A stretch of 57,668 nucleotides of DNA from assembly GCA_029222685.1 (NCBI GenBank), contig JARHVB010000044.1, positions 1 through 57,668 of the forward strand, given 5' to 3'. The notes beneath the pieces were generated by a model. It saw nothing but the letters and a program-made list of their open reading frames with translations, was not told where the DNA came from and did not search any database. Both the position numbers and the translations under genes were made by a program. Positions 23,593 to 33,015 of the stretch are shown here, piece after piece; position 1 is the stretch's first letter; each line of letters opens with the position of its first letter. The stretch comes from Terripilifer ovatus. GTDB lineage: Bacteria; Pseudomonadota; Alphaproteobacteria; Rhizobiales; Beijerinckiaceae.

Positions 23593-24564
23593 TCAGTCGA
23601 GGCTGATGGCGGCTGCCTTGACGATTTTGCTCCACATGTCCGCTTCCCGCGCGAAATACCGGCCCGAGTCAGCCGGATTCATGCCGACGCTATCCATGCC
23701 GAGCCCGCGGATGCGCTCCGCGACTTCGGGTATATTCAGCGCTTCGATGACACCGGCGTAGATCCTGTCGATCACGGGCGCGGGCGTGCCGGGCGGCGCG
23801 GTCATCGCAAACCATGTCACCGCCAGATAGCCGGGGAAGCCCGCTTCCTCCATCGTCGGGATGGTCGGCATGATGCGCGAGCGCGTCTTGCCGCCGGTGG
23901 CGAACACCTTCACCATGTTCGCTTCCCACATCGGCCGTGCGGTGGAGACGATGTCGAACACCATGTCGATGTGGCCGCCCATGACGTCGTTGAGCGCGGG
24001 CGCCGCGCCCCTGTAGGGCACGTGGACCATCTGCACGCCGGTCATCATCTGCAATTGCACGGCGGCGAGATGTGCCGTCGAGCCGACGCTGGACGAGGCA
24101 TAGGTGACCTTGCCAGGATTTGCCTTGGCGTAAGCGACGAATTCCTTGACGTTCGTTGCGGGGAAGTCTTTCCGCACCACCATGGCATAGGGCACGCTGG
24201 CGATCATGCTGATCGGCGTCAGTTTGAGCGGTTCATAGCCTTGATGCTTGTACATGAACTGATTGATGACGAGCGGCGGCGCGGGCACGAACAACAGGGT
24301 GTACCCATCCGGCGCGGCGTGCGTCACCGTCTGTCCGCCGATGTTGCCGCCGGCGCCCGACATATTGTCGACGATGACGGATTGCCCCCAGCGCTTCGCC
24401 AGTTGCTCGGCGATCAGCCGCGCAAGCGTGTCCGTCCCGGACCCGGCCGGAAACGGCATGATCACGCGTACCTGCCTCGATGGATAGGCGTCCTGCGCGT
24501 GGGCGAATGGCGCCGCGAGCGAACCCGCAACGCCGGCGATAAAGCCTCTTCTGTCGAGATTCAT
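23593..24564 (-). CDS. Bug-family tripartite tricarboxylate transporter receptor
   Basis: The 323-residue protein has a signal that may be Tat-type (DRRGFIAG near the start) with cleavage after AHA. The Bug fold is shown by VRVIMPFPAGSGTDTLARLIAEQL, VIVDNMSGAGGNIGG and ATWF/PAPVIDRI segments. Bug proteins bind carboxylic acids, sometimes amino acids, for TctAB permeases or for signalling. No tctA or tctB gene is in the window. It is convergent with the flavin monooxygenase gene. Confidence 0.88.
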   Translation of the reverse strand: MNLDRRGFIAGVAGSLAAPFAHAQDAYPSRQVRVIMPFPAGSGTDTLARLIAEQLAKRWGQSVIVDNMSGAGGNIGGQTVTHAAPDGYTLLFVPAPPLVINQFMYKHQGYEPLKLTPISMIASVPYAMVVRKDFPATNVKEFVAYAKANPGKVTYASSSVGSTAHLAAVQLQMMTGVQMVHVPYRGAAPALNDVMGGHIDMVFDIVSTARPMWEANMVKVFATGGKTRSRIMPTIPTMEEAGFPGYLAVTWFAMTAPPGTPAPVIDRIYAGVIEALNIPEVAERIRGLGMDSVGMNPADSGRYFAREADMWSKIVKAAAISLD

Positions 24565-24814
24565 AATCCCTCCCCTTGACGCTGATCGGCCGCTGTCGCG
24601 CGGCTCATGTGCGCCCCGGACTATGCGATCCGCGCACCCTGTCGATCAAGGAAATAAGCCGCGATCGTTCACGAGCATGTTGCAGCGCGATCCTTTTGGC
24701 GCATCGAATATGCGGCTTCACGCGGTGCATGGTATGCTTGCGTTGTATCTGCGCCGGGTGTCACATTCGATCGCTAGAGAAACCGCAATCCGAACTCTGT
24801 GTGGGGCTGTATTC

Positions 24815-25510
24815 ATGCGCGCTGTTCACAAGGAAACGCATCTGATCGAGCGCATCGGCTGGCTGCGGGCCGCCGTGCTTGGCGCCAATGACGGCCTGAT
24901 CTCGACCTCCAGCCTGATCGTCGGCGTGGGCGCCGCGGCGACGGCGCAGCATGAAGTCCTCGTCGCCGGCGTCGCCGGCCTGGTGGCCGGGGCAATGTCG
25001 ATGGCCGCCGGCGAATATGTGTCGGTCAGCTCCCAGGCCGACACGGAAGCGGCGGACATGGCGCGTGAACGCCAGGAACTGGCCACGCAACCCGAAGCCG
25101 AACTGGCGGAACTCGCAGCCATCTATGAACAGCGCGGCGTGCAGCCCGATCTGGCGCGCCAGGTCGCCGAGCAGATGATGGCGAAGGATGCTTTCGCGGC
25201 TCATGCGCGCGACGAACTCGGCCTTGCGAGCCATGTGCTGGCAAGGCCCGTGCAGGCCGCTTTCACCTCGGCCGCGACTTTCGCTTCCGGCGCCGCCGTG
25301 CCGCTGATCGTGGCGCTGCTGTCACCGGCGGGAACGGTGGTCTGGAGCGTATCGCTCGCCTGCCTGATCGGGCTGGCGGCTCTCGGCGCCGTCGGCGCGC
25401 GTGCGGGTGGCGCCAGCGTGTTCAAGCCCACGCTTCGCGTCGTGTTCTGGGGCGCTGTCGCCATGGCGACGACCGCCGTCATTGGCATGCTGATCGGCAA
25501 GGCAGTCTAG
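24815..25510 (+). CDS. VIT/CCC1-family iron/manganese transporter
   Basis: I start this protein at ATG 24815 (231 residues) because homology begins there (ETHLIERIGWLRAAVLGANDGLISTSSLIVGV). The upstream open frame has no family similarity. The first helix carries the family's GANDG and metal-binding EY in the MAAGEYVSVSSQ segment. A cytoplasmic helical insert (about residues 75-145, rich in E and A) holds the acidic metal-binding residues, followed by three more membrane helices. VIT proteins move Fe(II) or Mn(II) out of the cytosol. Confidence 0.88.
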   Translation: MRAVHKETHLIERIGWLRAAVLGANDGLISTSSLIVGVGAAATAQHEVLVAGVAGLVAGAMSMAAGEYVSVSSQADTEAADMARERQELATQPEAELAELAAIYEQRGVQPDLARQVAEQMMAKDAFAAHARDELGLASHVLARPVQAAFTSAATFASGAAVPLIVALLSPAGTVVWSVSLACLIGLAALGAVGARAGGASVFKPTLRVVFWGAVAMATTAVIGMLIGKAV

Positions 25511-25655
25511 AGTCGCAGGAACGCCTGAGAGGCAACAATACCTCCCAGGCATCAGTCGCGCATCAAAACAGACTTGGACGGCTGCGCACCTCTCGGGAAA
25601 ACTCCGATGAGCAAGGTTGGGCTGCGGGACGAAACGATCCCGCGGGAGGATGCGC

Positions 25656-26381
25656 GTGCAGGCTCTGGAGGGCAGGGTAGCGATTATCACCGGCGCGGCC
25701 GGCGGCCAGGGCCGCGCGGAAGCCGCTGCCTTCGCCGCGGCCGGCGCCACTGTCGTCGCCACCGATCTCAGCGACGATCTCGTCGCCCAATTCGCCGATG
25801 CCGGCAGCGAGATCGTCGGCCTCAAGCATGACGTAACGCGCGAGGACGACTGGCAGCGCGTCGTCGGCGTGTGCCTCGAACGCTGGGGCAGGATCGACAT
25901 CCTCGTCAACAATGCCGGCATCTATCGGCCCGCGCCGCTGCTGGAGACGGATGCCGCGTCGTACGACCTGCACATGAACGTCAACGCCCGCTCGGTCTTC
26001 CTCGGCATGCGCGCGGTGGCGCCGGCGATGATGGAGGCGCGCTCGGGCACTATCATCAACATCGCGTCCGGCGCCGGCGCCAAAGGCACGGTCGGGATCT
26101 TCGCCTATTCGACGTCGAAATGGGCCGTGCGCGGCATGACGCGCTCCGCCGCTCGTGAGCTTGCGCCCTTCAACATTCGCGTCAATGCCGTGCTGCCGGG
26201 CCTGATCGATACGCCGATGGTCAGCGCGCGCGAGGGTCGCGAGGCCTTCATCGGCAAGGTGCCGCTGGGGCGCATCGGCCATGCGGATGAAGTTGCAAGG
26301 CTGGTGCTGTTTCTCGCCTCGGAAACCCACTCCTACATCACGGGTGCGGAAATTCCGGTCGATGGCGGCTACAGCGCTTGA
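25656..26381 (+). CDS. SDR-family NAD(P)-dependent oxidoreductase
   Basis: The GTG at 25656 lies six bases after GGGAGG and gives a 241-residue protein starting (M)QALEGRVAIITGAAGGQG. The Rossmann motif TGAAGGQG, the NNAG motif (VNNAGIYRP), catalytic Ser in IASGAG and Tyr/Lys in YSTSKWA are all present, as in classical SDR dehydrogenases. The C-terminus ends in GAEIPVDGGYSA. A Bug receptor gene begins 32 bases downstream, so the two are likely one operon for uptake and oxidation of one compound. The substrate is unknown. Confidence 0.9.
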   Translation: MQALEGRVAIITGAAGGQGRAEAAAFAAAGATVVATDLSDDLVAQFADAGSEIVGLKHDVTREDDWQRVVGVCLERWGRIDILVNNAGIYRPAPLLETDAASYDLHMNVNARSVFLGMRAVAPAMMEARSGTIINIASGAGAKGTVGIFAYSTSKWAVRGMTRSAARELAPFNIRVNAVLPGLIDTPMVSAREGREAFIGKVPLGRIGHADEVARLVLFLASETHSYITGAEIPVDGGYSA

Positions 26382-26413
26382 GACCGCACTACCAAGGGAT
26401 AGGGAGGGAATGA

Positions 26414-27382
26414 ATGTTTAAGGGACTGCTCGCCATCGTGCTGTCGGTGTCGCTGATGGCCGGCGCTGCAACGGCCGTCTTCGCCAAGGATGATTATCCG
26501 GTGCGGGAAATTCATTTCATCTGCGGCTTTCCGGCGGGAAGCGGCGCCGACATCCTGGTGCGCTATTTTTCCGACAGGATCGCCAAGAAGACCGGGCACA
26601 CCATCATCGTCGAGAACAAGCCCGGCTTCGGCGGCATGCTGGCCCTGACGCAGACGGCGAAGGCGCGGCCTGATGGCTATACGATCCTGCTCGCCGGCGG
26701 CAATGCGGTGGCGATCAACGCCAACCTTCTGAAGAATCCACCTGTCGATGTGGGCAAGGACATCAAGGTCGCGGCGACGATCAACAAGATGCCGTTCCTG
26801 CTCGCCGTCGACAGCGCGTCGCCGAACAAGTCCCTGTCGGAGCTGACGGAGGCGCTGCGCCGCAAGGGCAACCAGGCGAGCTATGCCTATTCGTCACCCT
26901 TCTCCAAGGTGATCGCCGAATCCTACAAGACGGCGGCGGGCCTGCAGACCGTCGAGGTCGCCTACAAGGGCGCGACGGATTCGCTCAACGACATGGCGAG
27001 TGGCGCGGTCGATTTCGCCATCCTAGATCCGGTCATGGCGCTGGCGCAGCAGAAGGCCGGCAAGCTGCGCATTCTCGCCATCTCCACGTCGAACCGCACG
27101 CGCGCGACCGGCGACCTGCCGACCTTCGGCGAGCAGGGCGTCAGGGTCGACCTCGCCGGCTGGTGGGCGGCGCTGGTGCCCGCCGGCACGCCCGATGCGA
27201 TCGTGCAGACGATCAACGGCTGGTTCGCCGATGTGCTGGCCGAGGAGGACACTAAAACGTTCCTTGCCAACAATGGCGCCGATGCGCTCAGCATGCCGGC
27301 CGCGCAGGCCAACAGCTTCTTCCTCGAAGAAATAAAGACCTGGGGCCAGCTGATCGAGATGGCCAGGATCGAGAAGCAGTGA
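26414..27382 (+). CDS. Bug-family tripartite tricarboxylate transporter receptor
   Basis: The 322-residue protein has a signal peptide (about residues 1-24, ending VFA) and the Bug pattern: YPVREIHFICGFPAGSGADILVRYFSDRI, IIVENKPGFGGMLALTQTAKARPDGYTILLA. It is the second gene after the SDR, with no permease nearby. The binding-loop glycine/serine positions (PAGSGAD) are intact. Confidence 0.88.
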   Translation: MFKGLLAIVLSVSLMAGAATAVFAKDDYPVREIHFICGFPAGSGADILVRYFSDRIAKKTGHTIIVENKPGFGGMLALTQTAKARPDGYTILLAGGNAVAINANLLKNPPVDVGKDIKVAATINKMPFLLAVDSASPNKSLSELTEALRRKGNQASYAYSSPFSKVIAESYKTAAGLQTVEVAYKGATDSLNDMASGAVDFAILDPVMALAQQKAGKLRILAISTSNRTRATGDLPTFGEQGVRVDLAGWWAALVPAGTPDAIVQTINGWFADVLAEEDTKTFLANNGADALSMPAAQANSFFLEEIKTWGQLIEMARIEKQ

Positions 27383-27546
27383 GCGAAAAACAATAGGCGC
27401 AACAAGCCTGAACCTTCGTATCAACCTCGAGCTGGGCGCGTGGAAAACGCTTGAGCCCGCGCTTGCTGATTCACTTTTCTCGGAACAATCGCAGTTTTCT
27501 CGAATTGGGAGCCCGCGGACGGGGGCTTCAATCGAGGAGCTAACAT

Positions 27547-28296
27547 ATGCGTTATTTCTATCGTTCGACGGTCGCTGCGGCGGCCCTGTGTCTGTCGGCA
27601 GCGGCGTTTGCGCAAGGCGCCGGTGGCGGTTCGGGATCGGGCGGCAGCGGCGGTTCCCCCGGCATCTCCGGCTCCAGCAATTCTGGCTCCGGCATGTCCA
27701 GTCCCGGCGTCGGCGGTCGCAATGAGCCGGGGTCGACGACATCGGGCGGGCGGGCTCAAAGCCAGCCGTCGGGTGCCGATACGATGCGCGGCACCGCTCA
27801 GACGCAGCGGCAGGGAGGCCCATCCGCAGAGAGCGACCGTTCACCCACGCGCCAGCCTTCGGGCGCGACGACTGGCAGCCGATCCGGCGCAGCATCGCCG
27901 AATAACGGCTCGAACATGTCTGGACAGGCAAACGAGCCGAATGGCGGCTCCAACAGGTCGGGACAGGCGGGTTCCGGCCGGTCGAATGCACAGGGTGAAT
28001 CGAGCGGCACGCAGAACAATGCGTCCGCATCGAGCGGGTCGGTGAACGTCACCAATGAGCAACGCACGCAGATCTCGCAATCGATCCATTCCGTCAACGT
28101 GCCGACGGCCAAAGTGAACGTCAGCTCGGTTTCGGTGGGAACGGTGCTGCCGGCCGGCGTCACCTTCGTCGACGTGCCGCCGGAGATCGTGCGGATCGTG
28201 CCGGCGTGGCGCCGCTACAAGGTGGTGAAGGTGCATGACGAGATCGTCGTCGTGGATCCCGGCACACGCAGGATCGTCTATGTGATCAGCGCCTGA
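27547..28296 (+). CDS. Secreted DUF1236 protein with Gly/Ser/Asn-rich middle region
   Basis: The 249-residue protein has a signal peptide ending AFAQ (about residue 23), then about 130 residues of low-complexity Gly, Ser, Asn, Gln and Arg, including repeated GSGGSGGS and NGSNMSGQAN/NGGSNRSGQAG units. The C-terminal DUF1236 part starts at about residue 165 (VTNEQRTQISQSIH) and ends FVDVPPEIVRIVPAWRRYKVV, a signature of the family. DUF1236 proteins occur across Rhizobiales envelopes; function is unknown. AGGAG precedes the ATG. Confidence 0.85.
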   Translation: MRYFYRSTVAAAALCLSAAAFAQGAGGGSGSGGSGGSPGISGSSNSGSGMSSPGVGGRNEPGSTTSGGRAQSQPSGADTMRGTAQTQRQGGPSAESDRSPTRQPSGATTGSRSGAASPNNGSNMSGQANEPNGGSNRSGQAGSGRSNAQGESSGTQNNASASSGSVNVTNEQRTQISQSIHSVNVPTAKVNVSSVSVGTVLPAGVTFVDVPPEIVRIVPAWRRYKVVKVHDEIVVVDPGTRRIVYVISA

Positions 28297-28319
28297 GCCT
28301 TGACGCAGTCGAGATTGGA

Positions 28320-28343
28320 CCCGCCGCCGTTACCGGCGGCGGG
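28320..28343. terminator. GC-rich hairpin between convergent genes
   Basis: CCCGCCGCCG and CGGCGGCGGG flank TTAC. No T-run follows. It lies 24 bases after the DUF1236 stop and before the end of the convergent MetE-C-like gene. Confidence 0.45.
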
Positions 28344-28492
28344 CCTCGGTCGAATGGCCGGCACGTCGCGCTACCGCACTTGTTCCCCAAGCTGTCCCTG
28401 ATCGGCCTGGACTGGACCTCGGCTATGCCGGCTACGCCGCGCGCGTGCGTTATCGCTTCATTCCCTTCGGGCAGGTGTCTCCAGTTTCGATG

Positions 28493-29662
28493 TCACCCCG
28501 CCAATATCCTGCTGGCGCGCGCGGCGCCTTCCACCAGCGCGTCGAGCTTGGCCCAGCAGATGGTCGGCGTGGCAGTGCGGTTTCCGAGGCCGCAATCGGT
28601 GCTGGCGATCAGGTTTTCGGCGCCGACGAGCTTGCCGTAGCGCACCAGTCTCTGGGCGATGAGCTCGGGATGTTCGATGAAGTTGGTGCAATGGCCGACG
28701 ACGCCCGGCGCCAGCGCCGCGCCCTCGGGAAGCTTCAGGGTTTCGAAGACCTGCCATTCGTGTTCGTGCCGCGGGTTGGCGGCCTCGATGGAGAATTCGG
28801 CGGCGTTGACCTCGAAGAAGATGTCGCCGATCTCCTGTAGCGGCAGGTCGAACTCGTGCGGGCCATGATAGCTGCCCCAGCAGACATGCATGCGGATCTT
28901 CTCTTTGGGGATGCCGCGCAAGGCATGGTTCAACACGTCGACCCTGACCTGGGCATATTTCCGATAGGAGGCGACATCCATCTGCGGATACATCTGCCAG
29001 CCGTCGACGAGATCGGGATTGTCGATCTGCAGCATGAAGCCGGCGTCGGTGATCTTCGTATATTCGGCGCGCATCAGGTCGCCGAGGGCATAGAGAAGCT
29101 CTTCCTGCGATTTATAATGCTCGTTGGTGATCCAGTGTTCCAGCACGCCGGGCGTGACCGAACAGAGGAACGGCGCGGGCCCGCCATGCTTCGAGAGCGC
29201 GGCGCGCAGATTGTCGATGTCCTTCTGGACATGTGCGCCGCCGATATATTCCAGCGGTTCGACGCACAGGTGCTGGCGTATCTTGCGGCGGACGTCCTCC
29301 TTGCCGCCGCTGGCGAAACCGCCGCGGCCTTCGGCGAAATAGTCGGGAAATTTCACCGCGTCGCGGGCGGTGATGCTCAGGGGTTGCGGACCTTCGCCCG
29401 GCATGTATTCGCGCACCTGGATGCCGCGGACCCGCTCGGTCACATAATGCATGAAATTGGATTTGCTGAGTTCGCCGTCGTTCACGCTGTCGAGCCCGCA
29501 CTGGACCTGACGCCGGATGGCGTCATCGACATCGGCGGCCAGCATGTCGTCCAGCGCCGTGGCGTCGACGCTGCTGCCGCCGGCCCGCGCGCGCACCAAG
29601 GTCGTCAATGCGGCAGATCGCGGCAAGGCGCCGGCATGGGTGGTCCTGACTTTCGCGCTCAA
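28493..29662 (-). CDS. Second MetE-C-like cobalamin-independent methyltransferase
   Basis: The best start is TTG 29662 with GGGAGG upstream, giving 389 residues; the frame stays open to 29740. Like the gene at 2245-3387 it covers only the catalytic barrel of MetE. VRTTHAGALPRS opens it, and the zinc-ligand motifs are MHVCWGSYHGPH, VNAAEFSIEAAN and STDCGLGNR. These differ clearly from the first copy (HLCRGN, LEFD, PQCGFS), so the two are not recent duplicates. It stands alone, next to a Bug receptor gene on the opposite strand. A role in methyl transfer from an unknown donor is inference. Confidence 0.8.
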   Translation of the reverse strand: MSAKVRTTHAGALPRSAALTTLVRARAGGSSVDATALDDMLAADVDDAIRRQVQCGLDSVNDGELSKSNFMHYVTERVRGIQVREYMPGEGPQPLSITARDAVKFPDYFAEGRGGFASGGKEDVRRKIRQHLCVEPLEYIGGAHVQKDIDNLRAALSKHGGPAPFLCSVTPGVLEHWITNEHYKSQEELLYALGDLMRAEYTKITDAGFMLQIDNPDLVDGWQMYPQMDVASYRKYAQVRVDVLNHALRGIPKEKIRMHVCWGSYHGPHEFDLPLQEIGDIFFEVNAAEFSIEAANPRHEHEWQVFETLKLPEGAALAPGVVGHCTNFIEHPELIAQRLVRYGKLVGAENLIASTDCGLGNRTATPTICWAKLDALVEGAARASRILAG

Positions 29663-29888
29663 ATCCAGTTTCCTCCCAGGCAGGCCGCGAGATTCTCCGC
29701 GTGCTGCCAGGAGGTAACCGGCCCGCGCGGCCAAATTCAATGCGATTTGGCCATGCCGAGTGATTTCCGATATGCCGGAACTGGTGCACGACGTCAGTTC
29801 GCGTTTGAAGCTCCAATCGTGAACCGCGATAGTTGCGCTCCGGTGACATCTCTTGATCGCCGGCTGAAATCAAAGGGAGGCGGCGCTC

Positions 29889-30890
29889 ATGCGCACGATC
29901 AACATGCGCGCGACTAGTCGACGGGCGACATGCAGGCTTTTGGTGCACGCGAGCCTCTGTCTGGGGCTTGGTCTCTCGCTTGCAGCGCCGGCTTTTGCGC
30001 AGAGCTATCCCGACCGGCCGATTCGCGTCTTCATGGCTTTTCCAGCGGGGACTTACCTCGACATCGTCACCCGGCATTTTACTGAGCGGCTGCAGAAGCT
30101 TACCGGTCAGCCTGTCATCGTCGAGAACAAGGTCGGCGCCGGCGGCATGCTCGCCATGGAGGCCGGGGCGCGCGCCAGGCCGGACGGCTATACGATCGTC
30201 TTCGGGCCGGGCGCCTCGGCGGCGGCGGTGCAGTTCAAATCGCTGCCCTTCGATCCGCTCAAGGATTTTACGCCGGTGTGTGCCGTCGTGGCGTTTCCTT
30301 TCGTGCTGCTGGTGAATCCGCGCACGACGCCCGTCAACTCGGTGGCGGAGTTTGCCGATCTTCTGAAGAAGAAAGGCAAGGCTGCCTTTGGCGCGCCGAA
30401 TGCGCTTGCGCTGGTCGGCGGCACTTTGTTCTCCGACACCATCGGCATACGCGGGGAATCGGTTCCCTACAAAAGCGCTGCGGATGCCATTCGTGATCTC
30501 AACGCCGGGGATATCGATTATATTTTCAACGATGCAGGGTTCGCCCTCTCACAGATCAAGGCAGGCCGGCTCAAAGGCCTCGCCGTGACCATGAACAAGC
30601 GCTCCATCAATGCGCCGGAACTGCCGACCATGGTGGAGGCCGGATATCCGAAAATCAATTTCCATGGATGGATGGGCGTCTATGCGCCCGCAGGCACGCC
30701 GGCGGATATCGTTGCAAAACTGGAAGGCTGGTTTCTGCAGATCGCCCGTTCGGAGGACACTACCGCTTTCTTCGATCGCATCGGCGCCGATCCGTTTCCT
30801 CTGACCGCGGCTGAATTCAGGGCATGGGAAGCAGCCGAATTCAAGGAATGGCGCGTGCGTGCGCAGATCGCAGATATCAAGCCGCAGTAG
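29889..30890 (+). CDS. Bug-family tripartite tricarboxylate transporter receptor
   Basis: The 333-residue protein has a signal peptide ending PAFAQ at about residue 38 and a Bug domain (YPDRPIRVFMAFPAGTYLDIV, VIVENKVGAGGMLAMEAGARARPDGYTIVFG). The loop that is usually PAG(S/G)xxD reads PAGTYLD, an unusual substitution at the ligand-contact site. GGGAGG lies upstream. It is divergent from the second MetE-C-like gene, leaving a 226-base shared control region. Confidence 0.87.
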   Translation: MRTINMRATSRRATCRLLVHASLCLGLGLSLAAPAFAQSYPDRPIRVFMAFPAGTYLDIVTRHFTERLQKLTGQPVIVENKVGAGGMLAMEAGARARPDGYTIVFGPGASAAAVQFKSLPFDPLKDFTPVCAVVAFPFVLLVNPRTTPVNSVAEFADLLKKKGKAAFGAPNALALVGGTLFSDTIGIRGESVPYKSAADAIRDLNAGDIDYIFNDAGFALSQIKAGRLKGLAVTMNKRSINAPELPTMVEAGYPKINFHGWMGVYAPAGTPADIVAKLEGWFLQIARSEDTTAFFDRIGADPFPLTAAEFRAWEAAEFKEWRVRAQIADIKPQ

Positions 30891-30986
30891 GAGTTCTTGC
30901 AATTTCAAGTTCACATCACAGGTCGTAGTTGCGCGCCGGCCACTGTCTTGCTTAAACTTAGTGACATCAGTTCAGCGCGACATCTC

Positions 30987-31196
30987 CCAGAAGCCCTCAT
31001 CCTGAGGAGGCGCGAAGCGCCGTCTCGAAGGACGGGGGCGACAGGCCGCAATCGATGTTACGGCCGCCAGCTGCGCAATACAGTGCACAACTGGGGCATC
31101 AACGCGCGTCATGCAACGCTTATCTGTCGCTCTTGCTTGACGCCCCCGTCCTTCGAGACGCGCTCTGCGAGCGCTCCTCAGGATGAGGGCTTCTGG
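30987..31196. repeat. 210-bp intergenic inverted repeat with GTCTCGAAGGACGG core
   Basis: Left end: AGAAGCCCTCATCCTGAGG, then GCGCGAAGCGC and GTCTCGAAGGACGGGGGC. Right end: GCCCCCGTCCTTCGAGAC, then an AGCGCTCCTCAGGATGAGG stretch and GCTTCTGG. Both arms have an internal small palindrome. The centre is unique. The same arms recur at 36069-36212 and the outermost ends at 40508-40734. There is no transposase. The gene-free interval 30891-31444 consists of this element plus the porin leader. Confidence 0.75.
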
Positions 31197-31444
31197 TAAG
31201 TTTCTCCAGGCTCTTTACTTACAAATCGGCGAAGTGCGTGCACTCAGCATTTCCGATATTTCGAAATGCAGTGCATCATCATTCTTAAATACCTGAAATC
31301 GCGCGCTTCAAACAAAGCCTCTCGAAGCCAAGGTATAACAATCGCAGATGTCCTTCCATTGCAGCACGCAAAAGCAATGCGCTAGCTCTGTCGAGACGAA
31401 CGGTCCCGATTCAAAACAAAGGATCGTTCTGCATGGGGGGAACT

Positions 31445-32962
31445 ATGACTGCGATCAAGAGTGTATTCCTGGCCACGTCGTCAACGATGCTGCTCGTCGG
31501 CGGCATCGCGCAGGCAGCGGATCTGCCGTCGCGCAAGGCGGCGCCGGTGGAATATGTCCGCGTCTGCGATGCCTATGGCGCAGGCTTCTATTGGGTTCCC
31601 GGTACCGATACCTGTCTGAAAGTCGGCGGCCGCGTGCGCATCGATACATGGTATACGCCGTCGCGCAATGCCGTGCAGCTCCGCTCCGCCGGTGGCCCGG
31701 CCTATACGGGCGCACCGGGCGGCGGCACGGCGAGTTCGACATTCAGCAACAGCCATGGCGTCGATGAACTCGGCTGGTATGCGCGCGGCCTGTTGATGAT
31801 GGACGCCAGAACGCAGTCCGCCTGGGGCACGGTGCAGACCGCCGTCACCTTGCGCCTGGCCGCGCAAACCGGCCTGGCGCAGACGGCGCCCTTCGTCGGC
31901 TACAACGTCACGCCGCTTGCCATGGCCGGCGCGACGACGCCGATCATCGAAGCGGCTTATATCCGCTTTGCCGGCTTTACCTTCGGCCAGGCGGCATCGA
32001 ACTTCGCCTTTCTGCCGTCGGCAACCTATCATTCGTTATGGGCCGCGGGCTTCCCCAACGGCATCCGTCAGGTCTCCTATACGGCCCTTCTCGGCGCCGG
32101 CATCTCAGCCTCGATCGCGCTTGAAAATCGCGGCGATCTCACCACCACCGGCACGGCCAATGCGCTCGGCTTCAATCCGCTGTCGCCGACGGCGGCAACG
32201 GCGACAGCGACCAGTCCGCAGCGCCTGCCGGCGCTCGTCGGCAATCTGCGCGTCGACCAGGCGTGGGGCTCGGCCATGCTGTCCGGCGTCGTCCTGCAGA
32301 ACACAGCAAATTTTGCCACGCCTGCGGTGCAGGCCGTCACCAATGGCCTGGGGCCGCTGGTCACGAGAACCGGCTGGGCTGTGGGAGCTGGCGTGCGCAT
32401 CCTGCTGCCGATGCTGGCGACCGGCGACTCCGTGGTCGGCTGGGTCGCGTATGGCGTCGGATCGCTCGACTACACGGCGATCGCCGGCTTGAATTCGAAT
32501 ACGTCGCTCACCTCCAACTATGTCGGCGGATTCCTGCGGGTCGACCGCAACATGACGGTCTATTGCGTCGGCGCCGGCTGTCCTGCCTTCGGGGTCGAGC
32601 AGGCAAAGGTGCTCAACCTCGCCGGCATCTTCACCCATTACTGGACGCCATCGCTGCGCTCGAACCTGCAAGGCACCTACGTTCGCCTGACGCCGGGCGC
32701 GGTCACCCGCAGTACCGACTGGACGAACGGCGGTCTGTCGGCCGCAACGGGATGGTCCGTGCAGGGCAATGTGATCTGGTCGCCGGTGCGCAACTTCGAT
32801 ATCGGCGCCGAACTGTCCTATGCCCGTGTGAACCAGACATTGGCGGGCTTTGCCGGCGGCTTGCCAACCGCCGTGCCATGCACGGCCGCAGCACCCATGT
32901 GTGCGGCATCGGTCAGTTCCGGCAATTGGACGGGGCGTGTAAGGGTTGAGCGGACGTTTTGA
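31445..32962 (+). CDS. Outer-membrane porin (RopA/Omp2 type)
   Basis: The ATG at 31445 is preceded by GGGGGGA; an in-frame ATG at 31433 would add four residues. The signal peptide ends AQA (about residue 22). The mature protein opens ADLPSRKAAPVEYVRVCDAYGAG and continues FYWVPGTDTCLKVGGRVRID, the hallmark of the Rhizobiales porin family. It is a 16-strand beta-barrel of normal length and ends in the aromatic VRVERTF needed for assembly. It carries a cysteine pair near both ends. It is the only diffusion pore in the window and lies among the solute-receptor genes. Confidence 0.92.
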   Translation: MTAIKSVFLATSSTMLLVGGIAQAADLPSRKAAPVEYVRVCDAYGAGFYWVPGTDTCLKVGGRVRIDTWYTPSRNAVQLRSAGGPAYTGAPGGGTASSTFSNSHGVDELGWYARGLLMMDARTQSAWGTVQTAVTLRLAAQTGLAQTAPFVGYNVTPLAMAGATTPIIEAAYIRFAGFTFGQAASNFAFLPSATYHSLWAAGFPNGIRQVSYTALLGAGISASIALENRGDLTTTGTANALGFNPLSPTAATATATSPQRLPALVGNLRVDQAWGSAMLSGVVLQNTANFATPAVQAVTNGLGPLVTRTGWAVGAGVRILLPMLATGDSVVGWVAYGVGSLDYTAIAGLNSNTSLTSNYVGGFLRVDRNMTVYCVGAGCPAFGVEQAKVLNLAGIFTHYWTPSLRSNLQGTYVRLTPGAVTRSTDWTNGGLSAATGWSVQGNVIWSPVRNFDIGAELSYARVNQTLAGFAGGLPTAVPCTAAAPMCAASVSSGNWTGRVRVERTF

Positions 32963-33015
32963 GACGCGCAACTGTTTGGTCGCTGCGATCTTCATCATCT
33001 TGACAGCTGCCTCTC

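Noticed and set aside
25511..25560. GCCTGAGAGG/CCTCCCAGGC stem after the VIT gene as a terminator
   Set aside because: It has a mismatch in the stem and no T-run on the plus strand.
30987..31196. Insertion sequence
   Set aside because: Only 210 bases, no transposase frame and no target duplication seen; called an intergenic repeat.
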